Source of the DNA: Chitinophagaceae bacterium | Lineage (GTDB): Bacteria > Bacteroidota > Bacteroidia > Chitinophagales > Chitinophagaceae | Reading direction: 5' to 3' | Assembly (NCBI GenBank): GCA_016699815.1 | Contig: CP065012.1 | Span: forward strand, 310,001 to 374,000 | DNA: 64,000 nt | Position numbers and translations under genes: made by a program | The notes under the pieces: generated by a model | Database searches by the model: none | What the model saw: the letters and a program-made list of their open reading frames with translations, nothing else | Told to the model about the DNA's origin: nothing | Shown here: positions 43,177-52,598 of the stretch, one piece after another | Position numbering within the stretch: position 1 is the first letter of the stretch | Layout: each line of letters begins with the position of its first letter

Positions 43177-45156
43177 TTATTTGCTTTTATTGTGAAACAG
43201 CATCCACCTTGCCGTTTCATAAATAGCAGTGGAAAGTTCGGATAAATGCCTTTTTACAGAATCTTTTTGGGCTATGGTTAAAGTGAGCGAATCGGCTGTT
43301 GACGGAACCAATTCCTCTTTTTGCATATGGATGTTTTTGCGGTAATAAAAATGGTCGTTTACAATACCAATCCACCCGGATGCATGATAAATGGTAAAAG
43401 CCGCATTTTCTTTTTTGTTACCGCTTAATAAATTCCTGCCCAAAGTTGAATTTACATAGGGTTGTTGCAACATCCCGGCAATAGTGGGCAACACATCAAT
43501 TTGTGAAACGGTTTCATTTCTTAACTGCGGATTGATCAAATGCGGGGAATAAAAAAGCAAAGGAACATGCTCTTCGCTCAGGCGCTGCTCCGTCCAGGCT
43601 TTTGGATAAAAAAAACTGGCATCCCCTTCCACACCATGATCGCCAATAAATACAAAAATGGTATTACTGAAATATTTTTCCTTTTGTGCAGCTTCTATAA
43701 ATTTTTGAAAACAGTAATCGGTATAGGCAAAGGCATTAAATTCTTTTGACGATTCAAACCCATATTTACTCAAGGTATCGCCAGATATGTTTTTTTGTAT
43801 AAATCCTGAATCTTCTACGGGAATTTTATAAGGCCTATGGTTATCTGCAGTTTGTATGATGCTGAAAAAAGGGGCTTGTTGTTTAGCCATTACTTCATTG
43901 GCCTGTAAAAAAAGGTTTTTATCGCTTATTCCCCACACGTTCACAATGGGTGCGTTATAGCTGCCTTCTTCGTAAATTTTTATATCGTCAATATTGCGTA
44001 TAAGTCCCGAGAAATTATTAAACTGGCTTCTGCCGCCAATAAAATAAAACTTTTTATAGCCGTCAAAATTATTAATGATGGTACGCTGGTTTACCGATTC
44101 TTCATTTCTGGTGGCAAACTTGCTTAACTGTACATCGGGGATGCCGGTAATGGTAGCAAAAACGCCCCTTGCCGTACCAAAAGTGGGCGTAAAGCAACGA
44201 TTAAAGAAAATACCTTCTTTACAAAGTTCATTAAAAAAAGGCGTTGGGTTAAGCGGGTTACCACTCATGCTGCTTTTGTACATGCTAAAGCTTTCGCAAA
44301 TTACCAGCACAATATTGGGCTGGCTTTCCAGGGCCCTGCTCCCGGGCTGTACAACACGGGTATAGTTGCGTGCATCTTCATTAAGGCCAAGAAAATTTTT
44401 AATTACCGGAAAATATTTTACGGCGTCTGTTTTAAAGTCGGGGTTGCGCATCCCCAAAGTGGCAAAAAAATTCTGCAACGGGTTTAATGCAAGGTTGCTT
44501 TTAAATTCATCGTTCAATTTAAATGCCCTGAAAATATTTATGGGCTGCAAAGAAAACAAGCCATATATAAACCATGCTTGTAACAACAAAGCAGCAAAAT
44601 GCCAGCGCCTTTTAAAAGAAAATTTATGGATATGGGTATTGCGTTCTTCCACGCTTACATGCAGGCGTCGAAACATCCACGCCATCATAAGCACAGCGCC
44701 ACCAATAGCCAAAAAAATCCAAACAACCGGGTAGCTCTGCCAAACCATTTTGATACTTTCCTTAGGGTCTTCTGCAAATATCAATGCATCGGCATTTAAC
44801 CTTGCATTTACATAAGCAAACTGCCCAAAATCTGCACCATAAAAAAACAATACCAGTAAGGTAATAATACTTAGGTATAAAGTCCATATCCTTTTATTTC
44901 TTTCGCTATAAAAAGGGGTAAACCTTGCAGAAAGCGATAACAGGGAAATTGGCAATAAAATAATAGCAATCCACCTTAAATCGTATTTTAAACCCAACCA
45001 AAATGATGGAAATAATTCTGTAATTTTAATGCTCGCTGGTTTAAAGAAAATTACAGTAGCTACCCTAAAAGTAGTAAAAATGACCAGGTAGATTATAAAT
45101 AATTTTACCAGCCATTGTATTGTTTTGGGAACCAGCCATTTTTTTAGCATACACAA
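43177..45156 (-). CDS. LTA synthase/phosphoglycerol transferase family membrane protein
   Basis: 659 residues. Five N-terminal membrane segments (about 10-32, 50-70, 80-105, 128-150, 178-195) carry an extracytoplasmic sulfatase-fold domain from about 280 on. VLVICESFS is the metal-binding start; the nucleophile Thr is in PTFGTARGVFAT near residue 325; IGDHGVEG and the later His supply metal ligands. Family members transfer glycerol phosphate or phosphoethanolamine to lipids and glycans. Gram-negative Bacteroidota lack lipoteichoic acid, so a head-group or glycan modification is more likely. A second ATG lies two codons downstream and may be the real start. Confidence 0.88.
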   Translation of the reverse strand: MCMLKKWLVPKTIQWLVKLFIIYLVIFTTFRVATVIFFKPASIKITELFPSFWLGLKYDLRWIAIILLPISLLSLSARFTPFYSERNKRIWTLYLSIITLLVLFFYGADFGQFAYVNARLNADALIFAEDPKESIKMVWQSYPVVWIFLAIGGAVLMMAWMFRRLHVSVEERNTHIHKFSFKRRWHFAALLLQAWFIYGLFSLQPINIFRAFKLNDEFKSNLALNPLQNFFATLGMRNPDFKTDAVKYFPVIKNFLGLNEDARNYTRVVQPGSRALESQPNIVLVICESFSMYKSSMSGNPLNPTPFFNELCKEGIFFNRCFTPTFGTARGVFATITGIPDVQLSKFATRNEESVNQRTIINNFDGYKKFYFIGGRSQFNNFSGLIRNIDDIKIYEEGSYNAPIVNVWGISDKNLFLQANEVMAKQQAPFFSIIQTADNHRPYKIPVEDSGFIQKNISGDTLSKYGFESSKEFNAFAYTDYCFQKFIEAAQKEKYFSNTIFVFIGDHGVEGDASFFYPKAWTEQRLSEEHVPLLFYSPHLINPQLRNETVSQIDVLPTIAGMLQQPYVNSTLGRNLLSGNKKENAAFTIYHASGWIGIVNDHFYYRKNIHMQKEELVPSTADSLTLTIAQKDSVKRHLSELSTAIYETARWMLFHNKSK

Positions 45157-45233
45157 AAAAAGAAAGGTAAAGGTATTGCAAAGCGGATAAAAAATGCATG
45201 AACGTATAATTTTTCAATAGCTTTATTGAATTG

Positions 45234-45812
45234 ATGAAACAAATAATACTTTTTGACAAGTGGCTGTTTTTAAAACTTAATGCAGAGTACCGCAACCAGC
45301 TATTTGATTTTATAATGCCTTTTATAAGGAACCCTTATGTATGGGCGCCACTGTATATTTTTATTATTGCGCTGGTATGGCTCAATTGCGGTAAAAAAGG
45401 CACCTGGTGGATTATTTATATTTTTATTACCGCAGGGTTTACCGATTTAATAAGCAGCCAGATTATAAAACCCATGGTAGGCAGGGTTAGACCCTGCAAC
45501 GACCCGGAACTTTTGGGAAAAGTTAACCTGCTTGCCGCTTATTGTGGCGCTAATGGAAGCTTTACTTCTTCTCATGCGGCAAACCATTTTGGTATTGCAG
45601 CTTTTATTTTTTTTACTGCAGGCAGCTTGTTTGTAGGTTACCGCTGGTTATTTTTTATATGGGCAGCCGTAATTTGCTATGCCCAAATATATGTAGGCGT
45701 TCATTTTCCGCTCGATATACTGGGTGGAACCATCATAGGTTTAACAGTAGGAAAATTTACTTCCCAAATTTTTACTAAATACTTTGGGCCACTAACTTTA
45801 TTTAACTGTTAA
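45234..45812 (+). CDS. PAP2-superfamily membrane phosphatase
   Basis: 192 residues from the ATG at 45234; the preceding TTG is not needed. Six membrane segments. The PAP2 signature is split as KPMVGRVRPC, SFTSSHAANHFG and VGVHFPLDILGG, giving the catalytic His pair. It would remove phosphate from lipid phosphates such as undecaprenyl pyrophosphate or phosphatidic acid. It is divergent from the LTA-synthase-like gene with 77 bp between. Confidence 0.9.
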   Translation: MKQIILFDKWLFLKLNAEYRNQLFDFIMPFIRNPYVWAPLYIFIIALVWLNCGKKGTWWIIYIFITAGFTDLISSQIIKPMVGRVRPCNDPELLGKVNLLAAYCGANGSFTSSHAANHFGIAAFIFFTAGSLFVGYRWLFFIWAAVICYAQIYVGVHFPLDILGGTIIGLTVGKFTSQIFTKYFGPLTLFNC

Positions 45813-45868
45813 TTTGCTCAAAACCTGGCATTTTCCCACATATAAAACAGTAAGTAACTGCCAGCCAT

Positions 45869-45876
45869 TATCTTTG
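45869..45876 (+). promoter_or_regulatory. -7 box of CNNM/CorC gene (TATCTTTG)
   Basis: Exact TAnnTTTG match 41 nt before the ATG at 45918. Confidence 0.5.
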
Positions 45877-45877
45877 C

Positions 45878-45903
45878 ATATATGTTTTCAAAAAAACATA
45901 TAT
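45878..45903 (+). repeat. 11-bp perfect hairpin in 5' leader of CNNM/CorC gene
   Basis: ATATATGTTTT (45878-45888) and AAAACATATAT (45893-45903) pair perfectly with a 4-nt loop, between the -7 box and the ATG. AU-rich but continuous. Confidence 0.5.
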
Positions 45904-45917
45904 AATTCCAATCCATT

Positions 45918-47219
45918 ATGACGGAGATATTTATACTGGGCTTACTCATTTTCTTGAATGCTTTATTTGTAATGAGCGAAATAGCCCTTGTGAGTTCCAG
46001 GAAAAGCAAACTGGAAACTATGGCCAACAAAGGCGATGCAAAAGCAAAGGCAGCGCTACTATTATCAGAAAACCCTGAAAGATTTTTAAGTACGGCACAA
46101 ATAGGCATTACCTTAATTTCTATACTCACCGGTGTGTACTCTGGCGAAAAATTTGGCAATAACCTAAAACCTTTTTTTGAAAATATAGAATTGCTGCGGC
46201 CTTATGCAAGTGGTATTGCAACCAGCCTGGTGGTAATATTGGTAACCATACTCTCCATAATTTTTGGCGAATTGATCCCCAAAAAATTTGGCTTGCTGCG
46301 AGCAGAAAAAATTGCCCGTATGGTGGCCGGACCCATGAATGTGCTTTCCAGGTTTATGATGCCAATTGTTTGGTTCCTTTCCGGGGCTACTACCCTTATT
46401 TTTAAAACATTAAATATTGAAAAAGCAAGTAACAATGCCGTTACCGAAGAAGAAATAAAAGCCATGGTGGCAGAAGGCAGCGAATTTGGTGAAATTGAAG
46501 AAGATGAAAAAGAAATTATTGAAAGAGTTTTTCACCTCGGCGACCGCAGTATTACTTCCTTAATGACCCACCGCACCGATATTGTGTGGGTAGAAATGAA
46601 CCATACAGTTGAAGATGTAAAAAATATGTTTAACAATATTATTTTTAGCACATACCCTGTATGCGACGAAAGTATTGATAATATAAAAGGGCTGGTGTAT
46701 ATAAAAGATTTGCTCAAAGCAACACCTACTACAAAAATGAGCCAGTTGATTAAACCTGCCCTATTTGTGCCGGAAAACAATAAAGCCTACCAGTTACTGG
46801 AAAAAATGAAAGAAACACAAATCCATACCTCTTTTATTGTAAATGAATATGGCACCCTGGAAGGCATGATTACACTGAATGATATTTTAGAAGCCATTGT
46901 AGGCGATGTTCCGCAAACCGACCAGGAAGAATACGAAATTACCCGCCGTAATGATGGCAGTTTTTTAGTAGATGCACAAATTCATTTTTATAATTTTCTC
47001 AGCTATTTCGACCGTACAGACTGGATGAATGAAGGAGAGCATGATTTTGACACCGTTGCAGGTTTTGTGCTTCATGAACTGGAACATATACCTCAAGCAG
47101 GCGAAACCATTGATTGGCGGGATTTTAAATTTGAAATTATAGATATGGATGGACAGCGTATAGATAAAATATTGGTAACTATTTCGCCGGAACTTAAAGA
47201 AGAGTTGGAAGAAGAATAA
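45918..47219 (+). CDS. CNNM/CorC family transporter-like protein (DUF21, CBS pair, CorC_HlyC)
   Basis: 433 residues. DUF21 membrane domain about 1-185 (four segments, with GELIPKKFGLLRAEKIARMV), CBS pair about 205-330 (SITSLMTHRTDIVWVEMNHT, EYGTLEGMITLNDILEAIVGD), and C-terminal CorC_HlyC domain about 345-430 (DTVAGFVLHELEHIPQAGE). Related proteins export Mg2+ or Na+ or support cell-envelope Mg homeostasis; older names are hemolysin or TlyC. Leader hairpin upstream; the DUF6702 gene ends 17 nt after it on the other strand. Confidence 0.93.
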   Translation: MTEIFILGLLIFLNALFVMSEIALVSSRKSKLETMANKGDAKAKAALLLSENPERFLSTAQIGITLISILTGVYSGEKFGNNLKPFFENIELLRPYASGIATSLVVILVTILSIIFGELIPKKFGLLRAEKIARMVAGPMNVLSRFMMPIVWFLSGATTLIFKTLNIEKASNNAVTEEEIKAMVAEGSEFGEIEEDEKEIIERVFHLGDRSITSLMTHRTDIVWVEMNHTVEDVKNMFNNIIFSTYPVCDESIDNIKGLVYIKDLLKATPTTKMSQLIKPALFVPENNKAYQLLEKMKETQIHTSFIVNEYGTLEGMITLNDILEAIVGDVPQTDQEEYEITRRNDGSFLVDAQIHFYNFLSYFDRTDWMNEGEHDFDTVAGFVLHELEHIPQAGETIDWRDFKFEIIDMDGQRIDKILVTISPELKEELEEE

Positions 47220-47235
47220 ATTATTGGGCCAGGTT

Positions 47236-47742
47236 TTAAAAACCCATCTCCACCTTATCATCAGGATTTACGAGTTTTGTACTTTTTCTTTTGCCATTTA
47301 CCGTTACATGAATAATGCCGGTTTGCTGGTCCATATATTCATACAACAAATTATTGCTGATGGAAATTTTTTTCAACTTTAGAATATTGGCCACTTCATA
47401 ATAACTCACAATGCCTTCTTCTATTTGCTCATAACCCAGGAAATTCAATACCACCGGTTTCCCGTCTACTGAAATATTAAAATGCTTCCGGATATAATCA
47501 TTCACCATTTTTTCCATTGCCGGTTTTTGCTTTGCATCCAGCAGGTCAACATGAACTTTATAGGAATTTCTTAATTGCTTTTCAAAATCATCGGTAAAAA
47601 GTTTGCAACTGATTTCTAAAGTTTTTGCGAAGGCGTTGTGCTCAATTTCCACCACACTTACATATATCGGATGGTTGCCTAAAAAAGGGCTTGCCCCGCT
47701 TAAAAGCAGTACAAATACCCACTTAAATAAAATATTTACCAT
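47236..47742 (-). CDS. DUF6702 secreted protein
   Basis: 168 residues. A hydrophobic start (LFKWVFVLLLSGASPF) serves as signal or anchor. The mature part is beta-rich (YVSVVEIEHNAFAKTLEISC, GIIHVTVNGKRKSTKLVNP). DUF6702 members are usually found beside M1-family peptidase and HupE-like genes in Bacteroidota (recalled, not checked); here HupE is divergent at 80 bp and the peptidase follows it. The role is unknown. Confidence 0.75.
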   Translation of the reverse strand: MVNILFKWVFVLLLSGASPFLGNHPIYVSVVEIEHNAFAKTLEISCKLFTDDFEKQLRNSYKVHVDLLDAKQKPAMEKMVNDYIRKHFNISVDGKPVVLNFLGYEQIEEGIVSYYEVANILKLKKISISNNLLYEYMDQQTGIIHVTVNGKRKSTKLVNPDDKVEMGF

Positions 47743-47821
47743 TAAGCTAAAATATTATGTAATTATCGGTTAATAAAGGATATTTACAAAAATAAAGCGC
47801 TGCTTCTACTTTTTTTTAAAT

Positions 47822-48409
47822 ATGAACGATTTTAACTTGTTTTTCGGTATTGGTATAGAACATATTTTAAATACCGGTGCATTAGATCACATTTTGTTTA
47901 TAATGGTGCTTTGCGCTGTTTACCTAATTGCCGACTGGAAAAAACTATTGGTATTAATTACGGCATTTACCATTGGCCATTCGCTTACCCTTGCATTAAG
48001 CGTATATGATGTGGTGCGCTTTAACAGTAGCTGGGTAGAATTTTTAATTCCGCTTACTATTGTACTTACAGCGTTGTATAATTTAGCCATTGCAAAAAAA
48101 ACTGTTCCGCAAGGCAAATTGCAACTCAATTATTTTATTGCTTTATTTTTTGGGTTGGTACATGGCATGGGCTTTGCCAATAATATACGTTTTATGCTGG
48201 CAGAAAGCCAGCAAATTCTATTGCCCTTGCTTGGCTTTAATATTGGGCTTGAGCTTGGGCAAATAATTGTAGTAAGTATTTTATTGCTGCTGGGTTATTT
48301 TGCAGTAAAAATAATTCGGTTGCAACGCAATTACTGGTCAATGGGTTTATCAGTAATTGGCCTTATTGCCGGTGCAATAATGTGTGTTCAAAGGGTTCCG
48401 GGTACATAA
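47822..48409 (+). CDS. HupE/UreJ-family membrane protein
   Basis: 195 residues, about six membrane segments. GIEHILNTGALDHILFIMVL, FTIGHSLTLALS and FGLVHGMGFANNIRFML are the His-bearing family blocks, as in nickel/cobalt permeases HupE and UreJ. The metal or function is unproven in this branch. It precedes the M1 peptidase by 53 nt on the same strand, likely cotranscribed. Confidence 0.85.
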   Translation: MNDFNLFFGIGIEHILNTGALDHILFIMVLCAVYLIADWKKLLVLITAFTIGHSLTLALSVYDVVRFNSSWVEFLIPLTIVLTALYNLAIAKKTVPQGKLQLNYFIALFFGLVHGMGFANNIRFMLAESQQILLPLLGFNIGLELGQIIVVSILLLLGYFAVKIIRLQRNYWSMGLSVIGLIAGAIMCVQRVPGT

Positions 48410-48462
48410 CTATTTAAAATTAACGATAGCTTTTAATTCTTTAAAGATCAATACAAGTAACA

Positions 48463-50832
48463 ATGAAAAATTTATTTTACTTATTAATTTTTGCGTTCCC
48501 CTTTACCCCTGCTTTAGCGCAGGATATACGAAATAACCCCGGGAGCAACCATGGCAACCGCTTTGAACAATTGGGCAGTATTTTACCTACGCCTAATGAA
48601 TACCGTACTGCAAGCGGAGCACCAGGCCCAAAATACTGGCAGCAGCGCTGCGATTATGATATTACCTGCGAACTGGATGAAGCCAATCATAAACTCAGCG
48701 GCAAAGAAACCATAACTTATTTTAATAATTCACCTAATATACTCAGCTATTTATGGTTACAGCTGGATGAAAACCAACACAGCGAAAAAAATAATTCAGG
48801 CTATCAAAACGGCGGTAACCTGCCCAAAAACGTTACTGAAAATGATTTTTCCGATTATCGTTCCCGAAATAATTTTGGCAATAACATTACCAAAGTTAGT
48901 ACGGTAGCCGGCGCCCTTTTAAAATATACCATTAATAAAACCATGATGAGGGTAGAACTGCCACAAGCTTTAAAACCCGGGCAACAATTTATTTTTAAAG
49001 TAGATTGGAATTATAATATTGTAGAAAGAACAAAATATGGAGGTCGTGGCGGTTTTGAGCATTTTGAAGAAGATGGTAATGACCTTTTTACCATGACGCA
49101 ATGGTATCCCCGCCTTTGTGTGTACAGCGATTTCCAAGGCTGGCAAAACCACCAGTTTGTAGGCAGTGGTGAATTTGCGCTTACTTTCGGCAACTTTAAA
49201 GTGTCCATGACAGTTCCTGCTGATCATGTGGTAATGTCAACCGGCCAATGCCAAAATTATAAACAGGTATTATCTCTTAAAGAAATTGGCCGCTGGCAAA
49301 AAGCACAAACCGCAAAAGAACCTGTAGAAATTGTAACACTAGATGAAGCCAAAGCAAAAGAAAAAACAAAATCGGCACAAAAGAAAACCTGGGTTTTTAC
49401 AGCCAGTATGGTAAGGGATTTTGCCTGGGGCAGCAGCCGTAAATTTATTTGGGATGCCATGCCGGTAAATGTTGAAGGCAAAAAAGTAATGTGCATGAGC
49501 GCTTACGGTAAAGAAGCTTATCCTTTGTACCTCAAATACAGCACAAAAGTGGTGGCGCATACCATTAAATCTTATTCAAAATTTACGATACCTTATCCTT
49601 ACCCTGTTGCCCAAAGTTTAGAAGCGGCAAACGGAATGGAATACCCAATGATTTGTTTTAATTTTGGAAGGACCGAAAAAGACGGCACTTACAGCGAAGC
49701 CACAAAAAACGGGATGATTGGCGTTGTAATACATGAAGTGGGCCACAACTTTTTTCCCATGATAATTAACAGCGACGAACGCCAATGGACATGGATGGAT
49801 GAAGGGTTAAATTCCTATTGCGAATACTTAACCGAAGAATTATGGGACAATAAGTTTCCAGTGAGCAAAGGCCCGGCTTATAAAATAGTAGATTACATGA
49901 AACTTCCTAAAGATCAACTGGAGCCCATTATGACCAATAGCGAAAACATTATTCAATTTGGCCCCAATGCTTATTCAAAACCTGCAACCGGTTTAAATAT
50001 TTTGAGAGAAACCATAATGGGAAGGGAACTTTTTGATTATGCATTTAAAGAATATGCAAGGCGCTGGGCATTTAAACACCCTACTCCTGCTGATTTGTTC
50101 CGCACAATGGAAGATGCAAGCGGCGAAGACCTGGATTGGTTTTGGCGTGGATGGTTTTACAATACCGATCCCTGCGATATTTCTTTAGATACCGTTAGAT
50201 GGGCTGCATTAAACACCGATAGCGAAAGCTTCGGAACTAAGGAAAGAAAGTTTTCACTTCCTGTGGCCAAACCCATACTAAATAATTTTGATGATGTATC
50301 CAAGCAAAGAAACCGTCAAGATAAAAATATTGTATTTGCAACTGATGCCGATACAAGCCTCCGGGATTTTTACTGGCACTATGCCCGTGGATTGGCAAAA
50401 GTGGATACATCTGCAACTGAAATTATTATTCCGGCAAATACCGATACGCTTAGCAGGGAGGAAAAACAAAGTATTGCCGGAAATAAATATTTTTACGAAC
50501 TTACTTTTAGCAACAAAGGCGGTTTGGTAATGCCCTTAATTGTTGAATGGACATTTAAAGACGGTACAAAAGAAATAGACAGGGTTGCAGCACAAATTTG
50601 GCGCAAGAACGAAAGCAAAGTGGTGAAAACCTTTGTTAAAAATAAAGAAATGGCTTCAATAAAGCTTGATCCCATGCGTGAAACCGCCGATATTGATGAA
50701 AATAACAATACCTGGAACGTTGAAACAGAACCTTCAAAATTTCAATTGTTTAAAAACAGAACAAGGGGGCCAAGAGGCACAAGCAACGGCACAAACCCAA
50801 TGCAAAAAGAAATTGCACCATATATTAAATAA
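48463..50832 (+). CDS. M1-family zinc metallopeptidase, secreted
   Basis: 789 residues. Signal peptide about 1-19 (ending ALAQ). Aminopeptidase N-type fold: N-terminal beta domain (about 60-300) and catalytic domain with HEVGHNF (His424) and the downstream Glu in WTWMDEGLNSYCEYL. The exopeptidase GAMEN loop is replaced by ANGMEYPM. The C-terminal part (about 580-789) is beta-rich and unusual for M1. Likely a periplasmic or surface peptidase. It follows HupE. Confidence 0.88.
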   Translation: MKNLFYLLIFAFPFTPALAQDIRNNPGSNHGNRFEQLGSILPTPNEYRTASGAPGPKYWQQRCDYDITCELDEANHKLSGKETITYFNNSPNILSYLWLQLDENQHSEKNNSGYQNGGNLPKNVTENDFSDYRSRNNFGNNITKVSTVAGALLKYTINKTMMRVELPQALKPGQQFIFKVDWNYNIVERTKYGGRGGFEHFEEDGNDLFTMTQWYPRLCVYSDFQGWQNHQFVGSGEFALTFGNFKVSMTVPADHVVMSTGQCQNYKQVLSLKEIGRWQKAQTAKEPVEIVTLDEAKAKEKTKSAQKKTWVFTASMVRDFAWGSSRKFIWDAMPVNVEGKKVMCMSAYGKEAYPLYLKYSTKVVAHTIKSYSKFTIPYPYPVAQSLEAANGMEYPMICFNFGRTEKDGTYSEATKNGMIGVVIHEVGHNFFPMIINSDERQWTWMDEGLNSYCEYLTEELWDNKFPVSKGPAYKIVDYMKLPKDQLEPIMTNSENIIQFGPNAYSKPATGLNILRETIMGRELFDYAFKEYARRWAFKHPTPADLFRTMEDASGEDLDWFWRGWFYNTDPCDISLDTVRWAALNTDSESFGTKERKFSLPVAKPILNNFDDVSKQRNRQDKNIVFATDADTSLRDFYWHYARGLAKVDTSATEIIIPANTDTLSREEKQSIAGNKYFYELTFSNKGGLVMPLIVEWTFKDGTKEIDRVAAQIWRKNESKVVKTFVKNKEMASIKLDPMRETADIDENNNTWNVETEPSKFQLFKNRTRGPRGTSNGTNPMQKEIAPYIK

Positions 50833-50854
50833 TATAAAAAATAGATATTTATAA

Positions 50855-50885
50855 ACAATAGTATCTCCAAAATAGTTACTATTGT
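50855..50885. terminator. Inverted repeat between convergent genes
   Basis: ACAATAGTA (50855-50863) and TACTATTGT (50877-50885) are exact complements separated by 13 nt, between the M1 peptidase stop and the next gene's stop. No strong T run; a weak bidirectional terminator is possible. Confidence 0.35.
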
Positions 50886-50907
50886 ATTTTACAAGAAAAG
50901 TAACCCT

Positions 50908-51546
50908 TTATTTACAATCCAGCTTGGCTGCATAATTGGTCCAATCCAAATATCCGTCAAAACGAAATGCTGTTACAGCATTTACTGTTATCCAGCTTAA
51001 TTTTAAATAAATAAAATCTTTTTTAGGCAACTTAAGTTTATAATAATAAAAGCCCATGTTCTTTTTATTGGTGCAGCTTTTCAGCAGTTCTGCTTTAAAA
51101 GATTTACCGGCAAACAAACTGTCAATAAAAGTTAAAGTGGTAAAATCTTTTGAAGGGGAACTGATAATACTCAGTGAAGTATAACCCATCCTTGGCCCTT
51201 TAATCATTACATTCCAGGCTACAGGTTTACCATCATGCAAAAAAGATTTACCGCCAACAGTTACATTAGCCGAACCTAAACGGTAAAAATTGATGCTCGT
51301 ATCTTCACTCATTATAATCCTGTCTTCGTTCCATTTTACCGGGAATTTTTTGGGATTGCCTACAGCCCAATCCCCTACTTCGGAATAACCGGTACTATCC
51401 ATCCATAATTTTTTAATGAGGTCGTAAATTTCTACTGTTTTATTTGGTGTTGCAACCAGCTTTGAACCCTGGGTAGTTTTTTTTACCTGGGCTGTAATAG
51501 TTAAAACGGCCAATAATGCCATTAACGTAAACCATAATTTTTTCAT
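50908..51546 (-). CDS. Secreted protein of unknown function
   Basis: 212 residues. Signal peptide about 1-19 (LWFTLMALLAVLTITAQ). The rest is mixed alpha/beta (IYDLIKKLWMDSTGYSEVG, KSFLHDGKPVAWNVMIKGP, FDGYLDWTNYAAKLDCK). I recognise no family. It lies downstream of the GSCFA gene (60-nt gap) on the same strand. Confidence 0.65.
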   Translation of the reverse strand: MKKLWFTLMALLAVLTITAQVKKTTQGSKLVATPNKTVEIYDLIKKLWMDSTGYSEVGDWAVGNPKKFPVKWNEDRIIMSEDTSINFYRLGSANVTVGGKSFLHDGKPVAWNVMIKGPRMGYTSLSIISSPSKDFTTLTFIDSLFAGKSFKAELLKSCTNKKNMGFYYYKLKLPKKDFIYLKLSWITVNAVTAFRFDGYLDWTNYAAKLDCK

Positions 51547-51606
51547 AATACAATTTTAATAAATTATTTTTTAATTGCTGCTTTCATAAAAAAATAGCTC
51601 AAAATA

Positions 51607-52587
51607 TTAAGCGTCACTCTCTGTAAAGTATTGAATATCAGCATTGAAATTAATATATGGGTATTGTTGTTTCATACGCTGGATTTTATTTAAGTTAGTT
51701 GCCAGAAAAATTTTGTGGGCTTCTGATGAAGGGTTAAATGCCTTGTGGTTCCTTGCAGCATTAATACTGTTTATTTCTTTCATTATTTCCTGTGCGCCTT
51801 CATCAATGCAGCACGATACAAATTTTTCCCACACATAATTTGTAGCAGCATAATTGGGATGCACCATATCTTCTGCATAAAAACGATAATCCCTTAAATC
51901 ATCTATTACTAATTCATAAGCCGGAAAATAGTAAAGTGCGGAATGGGTGCTCAGCAATTGCTGCGTAGCGTTTATCAGTACGCTTTTGCTTCGGTTATTT
52001 TCTATAAATCCATCCCTTAAATGCCTTACCGGACTTATCGTAAATATTATTTTTAACCCGGGATTATATTTTTTTAATTGCGTTACCAGGTTTTCCAGTT
52101 CGGTTGTAAGTTCTTCAATTTCCAATATGCGCTTATTAAATTTATCGGTAGGAACCTTATGGCAATTGGCCACCACAAGATGGTTTTCCAATTCATAAAC
52201 AAATGCAGAGCCAAGGGTAATCAGTAACCAGTCGGCGTCTTTTAAAAAAACAGCAGCCTGTTGGGTTGCAGCATTTATTTTTTGCAAAGCCTCATTTTTA
52301 TCGGTAGATGAAAAACGGGTATGGTGATCCCAGCTTCCCCAAAGTTCGTTATACAAAAAAAGGTCGCCTGCCGAATAATTTTTATGACTGATATAGGAAC
52401 CGAGTGAGCGGGCAATACTTACAGGATTAAATAAGATACCACTGGGGTTTTCGTAGGTTTGAAATTTATGTGCACCCAGCTTTGCCCCTATTTGTTCGGT
52501 AAAGCAAGAGCCAATAAGCATGAGCTTTTGATGGTGCCTGATTTTTTCTTCGAAAGCTTTAGGAAAAAATTCTAACCTAAAATCCAT
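51607..52587 (-). CDS. GSCFA-domain protein
   Basis: 326 residues. The defining motif appears as LMLIGSCFTEQIGAKLGAHK near residue 25; LLITLGSAFVYE, FTISPVRHLRDG and AEDMVHPNYAA are further family blocks that resemble the SGNH hydrolase layout (Ser/Gly, Asn/Gly and Asp-x-x-His). GSCFA proteins are uncharacterised, but the fold suggests an esterase or acyl transferase. It follows the HMG-CoA lyase gene by 11 nt, so they are probably cotranscribed. Confidence 0.85.
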   Translation of the reverse strand: MDFRLEFFPKAFEEKIRHHQKLMLIGSCFTEQIGAKLGAHKFQTYENPSGILFNPVSIARSLGSYISHKNYSAGDLFLYNELWGSWDHHTRFSSTDKNEALQKINAATQQAAVFLKDADWLLITLGSAFVYELENHLVVANCHKVPTDKFNKRILEIEELTTELENLVTQLKKYNPGLKIIFTISPVRHLRDGFIENNRSKSVLINATQQLLSTHSALYYFPAYELVIDDLRDYRFYAEDMVHPNYAATNYVWEKFVSCCIDEGAQEIMKEINSINAARNHKAFNPSSEAHKIFLATNLNKIQRMKQQYPYINFNADIQYFTESDA

Positions 52588-52598
52588 GTTTGCTGTTT

